Source: a bacterium (GTDB lineage: Bacteria; Babelota; Babeliae; Babelales; RVW-14). From it: 18,461 nucleotides of DNA. Of this stretch, positions 1 through 6,875 are shown in pieces (the first letter of the stretch is position 1; each line of letters begins with the position of its first letter). The notes beneath the pieces were generated by a model. The model was not told where the DNA came from. It saw only the letters and a program-made list of their open reading frames with translations, and made no database searches. The translations under genes were made by a program, and so were the position numbers. The stretch covers positions 1-18,461 of the forward strand of contig JAHFBQ010000021.1 of NCBI GenBank assembly GCA_023249935.1, written 5' to 3'.

Positions 1-280
1 CAACAGACCCAATATCACCGGCGGATGCCATCATCTCTCTCACGCCATCGATAGGCGTGTTATAGAGATTCGAAATCAATTTAAGCAGACTTTTTTCAGC
101 CGTATTAAATTGTAGCCCCGCGTACACCGGCCCAATTTCACCAAGCACGAGATAGGCAACTGCTTTGGCTTCTGCCGGCTTTAGCTGCTTGAAATAGTCT
201 CCCAGAATTGAAGTCATTTCTGTTCGAGAAGAGACCGTTTCTAGTTGCTCTAAAATTTTGGCTAGCTCACTAAATTGCAT
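1..280 (-). CDS. ATP-dependent DNA ligase, N-terminal part (gene runs off the window)
   Basis: Read from the ATG at 278-280, this frame stays open for 93 codons to the window edge, so only the N-terminus is seen. It begins MQFSELAKILEQLE, continues with SRTEMTSILGDYFKQL and AYLVLGEIGP, and later has MMASAGDIGSV. This pattern matches the helical N-terminal DNA-binding domain of archaeal-type ATP-dependent DNA ligases, which precedes the adenylation domain. These enzymes seal nicks using ATP instead of the NAD used by bacterial LigA. The catalytic KxDG lysine lies outside the window and cannot be checked. A GAGG ribosome site lies about 6 nt before the ATG. The gene follows plsY on the same strand across a 38-bp gap holding a palindromic repeat. 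Family assignment is by recognition of this segment only. Confidence 0.8.
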   Translation of the reverse strand, partial: MQFSELAKILEQLETVSSRTEMTSILGDYFKQLKPAEAKAVAYLVLGEIGPVYAGLQFNTAEKSLLKLISNLYNTPIDGVREMMASAGDIGSV

Positions 281-293
281 CCTTACCTCTTTT

Positions 294-320
294 GTCATCC
301 CAGACCCAGATCTGAGATCT
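294..320. repeat. REP-like palindromic element, copy 1
   Basis: A short imperfect palindrome reads GTCATCCCAGACCCAGATCT and continues to GAGATCT. It aligns with similar elements at 5993-6023 and 15730-15756 and is the most diverged of the three. It lies between plsY and the ligase gene and touches the plsY stop codon. Confidence 0.55.
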
Positions 321-930
321 ACCGCTCCCGCTGAGCAAAGTACTGTTTTATATTGCTTGCATGTCGCCACACTAACCACACTGTAGCTAGTGTTAAGAAA
401 AAACCCAACAACACACCATGCTGTAATGCGCAACACCAGTACACAATCGTTGCAAACACCGACGCCCCTATTGAAGCAATAAAAACGCGCCGCGTCACAG
501 CAGCAATAGCACCCCATGCTGTAAGCAGTATTGCAACAAGCCACCATGGGTACAATACAACCACAATACCAACCAGCGTCGCAACACTTTTACCGCCACG
601 CAACTTAAGAAAGATTGAAAACCCATTACCTATCACCAATAATGCTGCCAATACACAGAGAAATGGTTGTTGCCAATTTGAGGCGAGGTTTGCACCAACA
701 CAAACGTTTGCTGCCCACAAGGTCAACGCTGCTTTACCTGCATCAAGTAAAAAGATGAGTACAAAACATTTTTTATTGCCCAGCACGCGCGCCACATTAG
801 TTGCACCGATATTGCCTGAACCATGCTTGGTAACATCAATACCGAAACAGTATTTGGCAAACCAATACCCCGTTGGAATTGAGCCTATGAGATAAGCAGA
901 GATGAGGGAGATGAGAATGGTGAAAATCAT
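319..930 (-). CDS. plsY: PlsY, acyl-phosphate:glycerol-3-phosphate acyltransferase
   Basis: This integral membrane enzyme transfers an acyl group from acyl-phosphate to glycerol-3-phosphate, giving lysophosphatidic acid, the first step of phospholipid synthesis. The 203-aa length is normal for the family, and hydrophobic segments run throughout. The three PlsY motifs are visible: GSIPTGYW followed by SGNIGATNVAR near residues 16-48, GNGFSIFLKLRGGKSVAT near 101-118, and WRHASNIKQY close to the C-terminus. In the second motif the usual GHxF reads GNGF, so a normally conserved His is Asn; whether activity is affected is unknown. The ATG at 928-930 has an AAAGGA ribosome site 8 nt upstream. The start lies 23 bp after the stop of the 84-aa toxin-linked gene, so both may share a transcript. 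Confidence 0.93.
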   Translation of the reverse strand: MIFTILISLISAYLIGSIPTGYWFAKYCFGIDVTKHGSGNIGATNVARVLGNKKCFVLIFLLDAGKAALTLWAANVCVGANLASNWQQPFLCVLAALLVIGNGFSIFLKLRGGKSVATLVGIVVVLYPWWLVAILLTAWGAIAAVTRRVFIASIGASVFATIVYWCCALQHGVLLGFFLTLATVWLVWRHASNIKQYFAQRER

Positions 931-953
931 CGAGTGGTCCTTTTATACTGATC

Positions 954-1208
954 TTATTTTTTTGGTGATTCTTTTTTCAACTCGAAACGAGGCCTTATCC
1001 TTGGATTTTGATTGAGAATTTTAGCTACTGATTCTTCCCAATCACTCATTGCGGCTAAATCGAAACTTGTACCATCCTCTAAAAGCAATAAGTCCCCTAG
1101 CAACATTGCAACATCATCAGACCTTGTCCTATTGTAATATCCTTCCAAATAGTCAACCATTACATCATATGCTTCGTCGATGGAAAACTGTTTATCAGTT
1201 TTTTTCAT
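954..1208 (-). CDS. Small acidic protein beside toxin gene, possible immunity protein
   Basis: The 84-aa protein has no signal peptide or membrane segment. Its core reads YDVMVDYLEGYYNRTRSDDV, then LLGD, a hydrophobic stretch, DGTSFD and SDWEES. From memory, short proteins with an xRTxSDDhxxLLGDh...DG...W signature occur beside polymorphic toxin genes, but I cannot name the family securely. It lies 58 bp downstream of the 227-aa gene and on the same strand as the Hint-scaffold toxin gene, in the place where an immunity gene is expected. The ribosome site is weak (AAGAA). Its function as an immunity protein is inferred mainly from position. Confidence 0.55.
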   Translation of the reverse strand: MKKTDKQFSIDEAYDVMVDYLEGYYNRTRSDDVAMLLGDLLLLEDGTSFDLAAMSDWEESVAKILNQNPRIRPRFELKKESPKK

Positions 1209-1266
1209 ATAGAGTTCTTTTTATTTTGCTAGTCGAGATAGACCCGTTACTGGATTATAAGGCTGT

Positions 1267-1950
1267 TTATGCGTTCTTACGTTTTTTATTTTTGTAGTTG
1301 TTAATATTAAGAAGACAGTAAAAATTACTTTCAGGCATCGATCCAAAGGTTGTAAATAAGATGCTGATCTGCTCAAAATCATTCATGCTCAATTGGGGAC
1401 TACTTTTAAAATGTTTGGTCAACGCTGGTAGATTTGTTGGTAAAGGATGTTTGCTCAGCGGTAAGTCTTCTAAATTGTCTAAGGTATAAAAATCTTTAAG
1501 GTCGACGCGCCAATAAGAATTAAAAGGCACATCAAGTTCCTGAAATCCAAGAGGCTGCTCGTCTATGCCAGGCAATCTTGATTCAGCTCCTCTGAAAATA
1601 AAATTAAACAGCTGTTTGAGATCAGAAATTTTTATTGGCCACTTATTGGGAGGGGTTTTGTTTGGTAATTTTTCCCATTCATAGCCTATTACATTAATTA
1701 AGCCTCCGAGGCTTTGAAATTCAATGAATGATACGGATCGCTTTCTAGCTAAAGCATTACCTATCCATTCTAAATCATCACACAACTGACCAAGACCTCG
1801 ATGAGACATCTCTTTGTGATCGTAATCATCGCCAAGAAATGGAGTCCAATAATAATCTACAGGAAAATATATCGTTGAGAGCCCTGCTTCTTCTAATCTA
1901 GTAAGCATTGCACTACATAAATCTTCTAATTCACACAGGATTATCTTCAT
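1267..1950 (-). CDS. Hypothetical protein coupled to toxin gene, immunity candidate
   Basis: The 227-aa protein has no signal peptide and no clear membrane segment, so it is probably cytoplasmic. Its ATG (1948-1950) overlaps the toxin stop codon in the ATGA arrangement, implying translational coupling and matched expression, as is typical of toxin-immunity pairs. The N-terminal half has PVDYYWTPFLGDDYD, then LGQLCDDLEWIGNAL and LGGLINVIGYEW. The pattern YYW...LGxLxDDxxxI...hGxLhxxIG resembles a group of small uncharacterised bacterial proteins known to me only from memory. The C-terminus is basic (NNYKNKKRKNA). One 60-base stretch counted inside it (1621-1680) is 35% GC. I do not recognise the exact family; the immunity role is inference. 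Confidence 0.5.
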   Translation of the reverse strand: MKIILCELEDLCSAMLTRLEEAGLSTIYFPVDYYWTPFLGDDYDHKEMSHRGLGQLCDDLEWIGNALARKRSVSFIEFQSLGGLINVIGYEWEKLPNKTPPNKWPIKISDLKQLFNFIFRGAESRLPGIDEQPLGFQELDVPFNSYWRVDLKDFYTLDNLEDLPLSKHPLPTNLPALTKHFKSSPQLSMNDFEQISILFTTFGSMPESNFYCLLNINNYKNKKRKNA

Positions 1951-3737
1951 GATTTAAAACCTCTTTTTTTTAAGATGCTTTTTATTATGAATGATTGCCA
2001 TTTATGTCGACGGATCTGTGTTTTAAGTTCATGAACTCTAGTTTTATATACTTGTTTTTTCAGTGCAGATGTAGATGCATTTTTCAATAGATTCTTATTA
2101 TCATGGACATAAGGGTTTTTCCTGTATTCAGCGAGTTTTTCTATATGTTCAATTCTGTTCTTTTTCACAGAAGCAAGAGATCTTCGCAAACCATTTTCTG
2201 TTTGAGCTTCAAAATTTTTTCTTGTTGCAGCACCTTCTGGAGAGTTATACGCAGCATCATTATCATCTTCATCATCATTGTCTTCCTTGTCATCGTCTGG
2301 ATCATCTTCTGGTGGCATTTCATTCATTGCAGTTGCATCTTTTGCCTTACCAGCATTGATAACCTTGCCAGTTGATTTTTCAACAACGACTGCAACATCA
2401 AGCGGTTGATCGCTTATAATAATGCGCGCTGGATCTTTAGTAGCAACGCATTTTGCATTTTTGATTGCCTGTAGCACAAGGGATGGCGGGATACTTTTTT
2501 GCGACATCTGATAGAGAGCATGAACGCCAAACATTCGCCCGTAAACCGCTCGTTCAAAGTTGCCATATTCCGCACAAATGAGCATTGCTTCAAATGAGGT
2601 ATGCTCGGCCTGACGAGACAAACTTTTGGTAACAGCAAGCGGCCATGTTTTGATAAAGTCTTTCAACTGCCCTAAGACCGTTTTATCTTCAAATTCAACA
2701 AATGTTTTTACGTAGGGATCGCTGCGCTTCAAGATCTGATCACCGAATTTACGCCACTCAAAAACTGGCTGCATTGGCTCCCAATGACTGAACGTCATGA
2801 CATAAAGAACACAGAGAACATCCCCGGTTGGCAACATAACACCAAGTGGAAACATAGGACCAAATTTCACCGAATTACAGCAAATATCGTGATAAATTCG
2901 AGGATCAGGGCTAATACCAATGATAGCCGGAGGAGAACTGGAAACTGGCCTACCAAGAACGGCATATTTATCAGGATCAAATGTTCTATTTCTTCCAACA
3001 TATTGCCGCTGAAATGCACCAACATCCCGCAGAAGCCGTTCTTCCATTATTTCCAGACTTGGCAAAGATGTCGCCTTAACTACCTCAAGAGGCTTACCTG
3101 CCTTTTTGATGTACTGTTCTCTAACCAGCTCAACAACACTCACCATTCTGCCAATATCAAACAGCCTTTGTAGCGACGGGGCCACAACAGGAAACGTAGC
3201 TCTAATTTCTGCAATAACTTTAGGCGCAACCTCGAGAGCTGTTGATAATAACTGCGCGTAATTGTGCATCAATAGTTCAAGATCCGTTGCAAAGAAAAGA
3301 TGTGGCCACTCAAGCACAAGCTCATAGCAAGTGGTTTTTATCACATGCTGGATTGTTCCCAAGCAAGATATTTTTCCCAAGCTGCGTGAAAACAAAACGC
3401 TCTGATCGGTGATCGCATCTGCTCGCACAAAGTCTTGCTTGGCATCATCATAAAACAGTTGCGCAGGAGCAGATAAAATCGAGCCCTTGCTTGTTTTAAT
3501 TTCAACAATGCTATCGGCATCAAATTTAGAATTTTGCTGTACGGTGACATTAGAAAATGAGCCATCATTCTGATTGTAGCTTGTTACAACATCTCCAGCG
3601 GCAAGCGCTTCTACTCGAACACCCCTTATTTCACTAAAAACTATTGAGCCTCCAGGAAGACTCTGAAGATTCTGTGCATTATATGCAAATAAAAAACAAA
3701 GAAAAAACGCAAGCTGCTTGTAATTTTCTATTATCAT
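1947..3737 (-). CDS. Exported Hint-scaffold protein, putative polymorphic toxin
   Basis: The 596-aa protein starts with a hydrophobic signal-like segment (residues about 8-23), so it is probably exported by Sec. Residues about 29-160 look like a Hint (hedgehog/intein) fold: VRVEALAAGDVVTSYNQNDG, then SIVEIKTSKGSI, FYDDAKQDFVRADA, CYELVLEWPHLFFA and a closing MHN. The N-terminal Cys nucleophile of active Hint domains is absent. A long unrecognised middle follows, then a very acidic linker (about 476-495, many Asp and Glu), then a basic helical tail of about 100 residues including RIEHIEKLAEYRKNPY, DNKNLLKNA and HELKTQIRRHKW. Tails of this kind occur in polymorphic toxins, from memory. It shares its N-terminal plan with the protein at 7032-9458. 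The following gene overlaps by 4 bp. The toxic activity is unidentified. Confidence 0.65.
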   Translation of the reverse strand: MIIENYKQLAFFLCFLFAYNAQNLQSLPGGSIVFSEIRGVRVEALAAGDVVTSYNQNDGSFSNVTVQQNSKFDADSIVEIKTSKGSILSAPAQLFYDDAKQDFVRADAITDQSVLFSRSLGKISCLGTIQHVIKTTCYELVLEWPHLFFATDLELLMHNYAQLLSTALEVAPKVIAEIRATFPVVAPSLQRLFDIGRMVSVVELVREQYIKKAGKPLEVVKATSLPSLEIMEERLLRDVGAFQRQYVGRNRTFDPDKYAVLGRPVSSSPPAIIGISPDPRIYHDICCNSVKFGPMFPLGVMLPTGDVLCVLYVMTFSHWEPMQPVFEWRKFGDQILKRSDPYVKTFVEFEDKTVLGQLKDFIKTWPLAVTKSLSRQAEHTSFEAMLICAEYGNFERAVYGRMFGVHALYQMSQKSIPPSLVLQAIKNAKCVATKDPARIIISDQPLDVAVVVEKSTGKVINAGKAKDATAMNEMPPEDDPDDDKEDNDDEDDNDAAYNSPEGAATRKNFEAQTENGLRRSLASVKKNRIEHIEKLAEYRKNPYVHDNKNLLKNASTSALKKQVYKTRVHELKTQIRRHKWQSFIIKSILKKRGFKS

Positions 3738-3790
3738 TTTTATAACACAAATCCCTGTTGAATTCCGTTGGTTTTTTAGAAGTTCGCTCC

Positions 3791-3819
3791 AACTTATTCC
3801 TCGGCTTTGTCTCTGTCAA
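3791..3819 (-). promoter_or_regulatory. Candidate sigma70-type promoter for the toxin operon
   Basis: On the minus strand a perfect -35 box TTGACA (3814-3819) lies 17 nt from TAAGTT (3791-3796), a weak -10 box matching TATAAT at three of six positions. It lies 53 bp upstream of the toxin start codon and downstream of the tRNA-Met terminator. Seen by eye only. Confidence 0.35.
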
Positions 3820-3851
3820 ACTAAAGGTAAAAAAATCCCTTTCCTACATCG

Positions 3852-3884
3852 AAAAAAGCCCCATGACATTCTCAGTCATGGGGC
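3852..3884 (-). terminator. Rho-independent terminator of the tRNA-Leu-secD-tRNA-Met unit
   Basis: A perfect 10-bp stem (GCCCCATGAC with GTCATGGGGC) around a 7-nt loop is followed on the minus strand by six T residues. It lies 8 nt past the 3' end of the tRNA-Met and is the only terminator seen for the upstream secD gene. Confidence 0.9.
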
Positions 3885-3892
3885 AATCTTAG

Positions 3893-3969
3893 TGGTGGCG
3901 ACGCAGGGATTCGAACCCCGGACCTATGGATTATGATTCCACCGCTCTAACCAACTGAGCTACGTCGCC
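3893..3969 (-). tRNA. tRNA-Met (CAU), elongator type
   Basis: A 77-nt cloverleaf reads GGCGACGTAGCTCAGTTGGT at its 5' end. The acceptor stem GGCGACG pairs fully with CGTCGCC, the T loop is GTTCGAATC, and CCA is encoded in the gene. The anticodon loop is ATCATAA, giving CAU. CAU could also be initiator tRNA or tRNA-Ile2. The D-arm and acceptor sequence closely resemble the E. coli elongator tRNA-Met, which I favour. It begins 9 nt after the secD stop codon, so it must be cut from the secD transcript or have its promoter inside secD. Confidence 0.92.
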
Positions 3970-3978
3970 AAAAGTTAT

Positions 3979-5622
3979 CTAAAATTTCAGAGATTTTACG
4001 TTGCATACATCGAACGAGAAACTGTACAACGATTTCAAGAACAGAACACCAGACAACAATGTCGCCACGATACCAGCCATCAACGTCACCGCAAAACCAC
4101 GAATCGCAGGTCCACCGAAGTAGAACAACACGATACCGGTCAGAAACGTAGTAATGTTGGAATCAAGAATAACGGTCATCGCATCTCTAAACCCATTATT
4201 GACCGCAGCACGCATCGGCGTGCCAGCTCTTAATTCTTCTTTTACCCGTTCGTAAATCAGAATCGACGCATCAATCGCCATACCAATGGTCAGTACCATG
4301 CCGGCAATACCTGGCAAGGTCAACGTCGCATTGAAGTATGAAAGAAACATGACTGTCAAAAAGAGGTTGAATAATAGCGCAAGTACTGCAAAAAATCCAG
4401 GGATTTTGTAGAACAATACGCTAAAGAAAAACAGGATAATCAAAGCAACCAAGCAGGAGGTAACACCTGCATTGATAGAATCTTGTCCAAGTGAAGCACC
4501 AACACGGCTTTCTTGCTCAAACTTAAGCGGCGCTTGCAATGAACCTGAACGCAGCACGATCGCAAGATCAACTGCTTCTTTTTGTGAACCAATGTTAGTG
4601 ATACTGCATTGGCCACCAGGAATCGCAGTCTTAATGGTCGGCGACGAAAACATCATGTCATCGATTATGATACCAAGATTACGATTGATGTTATTGGCTG
4701 TCAGCTCACCAAACTCGCGAGCGCCCAATGAATCAAGCTTAAACACTACCTCAGGTTTGTTGTACTGATCAAAAGCAGCTTTTGCTTCAACAATTCGATC
4801 ACCGGTTATATCAGGGAACGCAGACACGAGGTAATAACGTCCACCAACTTCTTCTTCACCCTTTTTACCAGAGATAATCATCTTATCAGCTGGTAACTCA
4901 CCATCAAATTTATCAAGCAATACATCGCGCGATGCGGCAATTTCTTCAACAATCTTAAATTCTAAATGCGCGGTCTGTGTGATCACCGCCTTAACACGCT
5001 CAGGATCATTTACACCAGGCAACTGCACAACAACTTGACGCTCACCATGTTGCTGTACCACGATACCCTCAACGCCATAACTACCAAGACGATTACCAAG
5101 AACATTTACCGCTTGTTCAACAGCACCTGACTTAAGCGATTGGGCAACCTCTGTAGAAAGTGTTGCATGAATTACGCTACCACTACGCTTAACTACAAGC
5201 GATTGCTTGCCATCACGCATAACATTTTCACATACCTTAGCTGCGTCTTCATCATCAAATGACAATTCGATCGCATTATTTTTTACTTCTCTAGTCTTAG
5301 GCAAGACCTTAAGATTTTTTGATTGGAAGAGCGACTCGAGTGCTTTGTTTTCTGTTGCAAGGCGAATATCCAACGCTTTCTCTAGATCAACACTGAGTAC
5401 TAAATAAGTACCACCCGCAAGATCAATACCCTTTTTGATAGCAGAAAGACCAACTGCATTGTATGCAGCCTTCACGGTTGCAACAAAACCACCGCTAGAC
5501 GCTTGCGTATCAAACGCTTTTTTATCGAAGGAGAAAATAAAATAAGATCCCACTACAAAAAGTGCGATCCAAAACATCAATGGGGCTGTAAAAAAACGCA
5601 CAATCCGTGCTTGGCTTGCCAT
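3979..5622 (-). CDS. secD: SecD, protein translocase subunit
   Basis: SecD is an RND-family membrane protein that works with SecF and the SecYEG channel. It uses the proton motive force to help pull exported proteins across the inner membrane. An N-terminal membrane helix (FFTAPLMFWIALFVVGSYFI) is followed by the periplasmic P1 region with DLAGGTYLVLSVD and VNVLGNRLGSYGVEG. Five C-terminal helices follow, with GMAIDASILIYERVKEELRAG and the helix containing FGGPAIRGFAVTL. In the usual AVDANVLIFERI motif, Asn is here Ser (AIDASILIYERV). The ATG at 5620-5622 (547 aa) is chosen over one 16 codons upstream because GAGGAG lies 7 nt before it. No yajC or secF is adjacent; the gene stands between two tRNAs. 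Its load here would include both signal-peptide-bearing toxin candidates and the barrel protein. Confidence 0.95.
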   Translation of the reverse strand: MASQARIVRFFTAPLMFWIALFVVGSYFIFSFDKKAFDTQASSGGFVATVKAAYNAVGLSAIKKGIDLAGGTYLVLSVDLEKALDIRLATENKALESLFQSKNLKVLPKTREVKNNAIELSFDDEDAAKVCENVMRDGKQSLVVKRSGSVIHATLSTEVAQSLKSGAVEQAVNVLGNRLGSYGVEGIVVQQHGERQVVVQLPGVNDPERVKAVITQTAHLEFKIVEEIAASRDVLLDKFDGELPADKMIISGKKGEEEVGGRYYLVSAFPDITGDRIVEAKAAFDQYNKPEVVFKLDSLGAREFGELTANNINRNLGIIIDDMMFSSPTIKTAIPGGQCSITNIGSQKEAVDLAIVLRSGSLQAPLKFEQESRVGASLGQDSINAGVTSCLVALIILFFFSVLFYKIPGFFAVLALLFNLFLTVMFLSYFNATLTLPGIAGMVLTIGMAIDASILIYERVKEELRAGTPMRAAVNNGFRDAMTVILDSNITTFLTGIVLFYFGGPAIRGFAVTLMAGIVATLLSGVLFLKSLYSFSFDVCNVKSLKF

Positions 5623-5675
5623 AGAAATCTCCTCGGTAACTACTCTCTTACAGTTCCAAAACTCCTTCACCTGGC

Positions 5676-5797
5676 CATGCCTGGCGAAGCCCTTCGGGCG
5701 AATTTAAGGATTAGCCCGCCCTCGCTCTACAAGCTATGACGCGCAACCTTTCCTTGTCTGGCCCGCCAGCCGTAGCTCACTTGTGAGCAAAGGCTGG
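5676..5797 (-). repeat. Structured intergenic repeats between tRNA-Leu and secD
   Basis: This gap has no gene. At 5766-5797 a two-tier hairpin forms: CCAGCC pairs with GGCTGG and, inside it, GCTCAC pairs with GTGAGC around a 2-nt loop. Its outer arm overlaps the CCA end of the tRNA-Leu, so it may affect 3' processing. Around 5683-5700 a GGCGAAGCCCTTCGGGC segment has its own short hairpin and shares TGGCGAAGCC with the repeat at 14232-14267. There is no T tract, so it is not a standard terminator and read-through into secD is likely. Confidence 0.5.
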
Positions 5798-5881
5798 TGC
5801 CGAAAGGGGGACTCGAACCCCCATGGGATTTCTCCCGCTGCCACCTCAAGGCAGTGTGTCTACCAATTTCACCATCTCGGC
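5795..5881 (-). tRNA. tRNA-Leu (GAG)
   Basis: An 87-nt class II tRNA with a long variable arm (CGGGAGAAATCCC). The acceptor stem GCCGAGA pairs with TTTCGGC, including one G-U pair, and CCA is encoded. The anticodon stem CTGCC/GGCAG encloses TTGAGGT, so the anticodon is GAG, reading CUC and CUU leucine codons. The T arm is GGGGGTTCGAGTCCCCC. It stands upstream of secD on the same strand. Confidence 0.95.
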
Positions 5882-5914
5882 ATATCAACGTATTTCAAAA
5901 AAAAGTACTCGCAA

Positions 5915-5943
5915 AATGTATCAGAAGCCCTTCCCTTTGGCAA
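5915..5943 (-). promoter_or_regulatory. Candidate promoter for tRNA-Leu and secD
   Basis: On the minus strand TTGCCA (5938-5943, five of six -35 matches) lies exactly 17 nt from TACATT (5915-5920, four of six -10 matches). This places a start a little upstream of the tRNA-Leu at 5881. No other good promoter was seen before secD. Confidence 0.45.
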
Positions 5944-5992
5944 TAACTTTTCCATGTTTTTTGTAAAACTTGTCATCACGATCCTGAGCTCT

Positions 5993-6023
5993 GTCACCCC
6001 GGACTCCGATCCGGGGCGAGATC
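5993..6023. repeat. REP-like palindromic element, copy 2
   Basis: GTCACCCCGGACTCCGATCC followed by GGGGCGAGATCT forms an imperfect palindrome in which CCCCGGA pairs with TCCGGGG. It belongs to the family also found at 294-320 and 15730-15756. It lies in the divergent gap between tRNA-Leu and the plus-strand gene at 6112. Confidence 0.6.
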
Positions 6024-6042
6024 TATATCTTTCGTCAAATTA

Positions 6043-6072
6043 TTGAAAAACCCCACCCCTCCGTAGTAGATT
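6043..6072 (+). promoter_or_regulatory. Candidate promoter for the 131-aa gene
   Basis: TTGAAA (6043-6048) and TAGATT (6067-6072) are separated by 18 nt, with five and four matches to the consensus boxes. A small hairpin CGGCA/TGCCG follows before the GGGGGAA ribosome site. Weak evidence by eye. Confidence 0.3.
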
Positions 6073-6111
6073 ACAACATCGGCAGCTACATGCCGAGTGG
6101 GGGAATAGATT

Positions 6112-6507
6112 ATGGGCGTAGTATCTTTCTTACATAAATTCAACACGAAAAAAAGATCTGTTGCTGTTTCTACAGAAAAACTAATGCTTGCCGATCAAGC
6201 ATTGGGGCTCGTTTTCCGTACCATCGCTTTGGAAAAAAATCAGATGCTTTATCCAGTACAGACCAATGCAATCAGCCACAAAGAACATCAAGCTATAATT
6301 GTTGATGCTGCACAAAAGCTTGTCGTCAGGCTACAGACACTTGTTGATAACCAAGACGCACATCCAACACCACAGCCCTTAGATTTTATTACTACCATAC
6401 AAGCGCTTAATAATGCCATTGATGCATATCAGGAAGATGAACACACCCTGCCTCAGTTGCTATTGGTATGCAGTAGTATCAAAACAAGTCTTGAAAAAAA
6501 TTCATAA
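6112..6507 (+). CDS. Hypothetical 131-aa soluble protein
   Basis: I do not recognise this protein. It has no signal peptide or membrane segment. It appears mostly helical, with segments such as STEKLMLADQALGLVFRTIA and AAQKLVVRLQTLVDN, and contains one Cys. The gene looks real because a GGGGGAA ribosome site precedes the ATG, a candidate promoter lies upstream, and a perfect terminator follows 12 bp after the stop codon. It is one of few plus-strand genes in the window and converges on the merR remnant at 6573. Confidence 0.65.
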   Translation: MGVVSFLHKFNTKKRSVAVSTEKLMLADQALGLVFRTIALEKNQMLYPVQTNAISHKEHQAIIVDAAQKLVVRLQTLVDNQDAHPTPQPLDFITTIQALNNAIDAYQEDEHTLPQLLLVCSSIKTSLEKNS

Positions 6508-6518
6508 TAAATCCACAG

Positions 6519-6556
6519 AAAGAAGGCCGGGTATAAAAATACCCGGCCTTCTTTTA
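6519..6556 (+). terminator. Strong Rho-independent terminator between convergent genes
   Basis: A perfect inverted repeat of about 16 bp (core AGAAGGCCGGGTAT with ATACCCGGCCTTCT) around an AAAA loop is followed by a T-rich run. It ends the 131-aa gene. In the minus direction the tail is TTTCTG, so it could also serve merR weakly. Before the insertion it was probably the sequence just past the merR 3' end. Confidence 0.92.
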
Positions 6557-6572
6557 TTAATGAGATTGTCTT

Positions 6573-6852
6573 TTATTCATCGTCGTAATCGATCTCCCAA
6601 TCCCCAGGATTGGGCATAAGCGCATCTTTCTCACCAGCTTTCTTAGCAGCTGTTCGTCTAGCTGGTTTCTTAACCTGCTTTTCTTCTTCATCCTCAAATT
6701 CAATATCATCGATGATGTTGCTTGCAAGCGTTTTATCATTTTTGATGACAGCAAGACGGGTCACCTGTTGCTTGATTCCGGCCTTCAGAGCTTCTTTTTG
6801 CGTCACAATATCACCATCAAGCTGCTTGAACAGTTTGTTGATATCCTGCTGC
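6573..6852 (-). pseudogene. merR (HspR-like) 3' fragment; left copy of 280-bp direct repeat
   Basis: This segment matches 10146-10425 over 280 bp with one mismatch that I can find (6576 T against 10149 C, silent, in the Glu codon before the stop). It encodes the last 92 or so residues of the HspR-like regulator and its TAA stop. The HTH half is missing. At the breakpoint the reading frame meets an in-frame TAG (6852-6854), and the sequence beyond is unrelated to merR. A downstream ATG could give a 77-aa product, but no ribosome site is evident. The fragment keeps what looks like the original merR downstream side, with the terminator at 6519-6556. Confidence 0.93.
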
Positions 6853-6875
6853 TACCAAAACAGAAACAAACTCAA

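Noticed and set aside
353..895. Open plus-strand frame of 180 codons opposite plsY
   Set aside because: It lies antisense to a gene with clear PlsY motifs and has low-complexity Thr/Ala/His content and no ribosome site.
3893..3969. Reading the CAU tRNA as tRNA-Ile2 or initiator tRNA
   Set aside because: The acceptor stem and D arm resemble elongator tRNA-Met, and the acceptor has a normal G1-C72 pair unlike most bacterial initiators. A full comparison was not possible.
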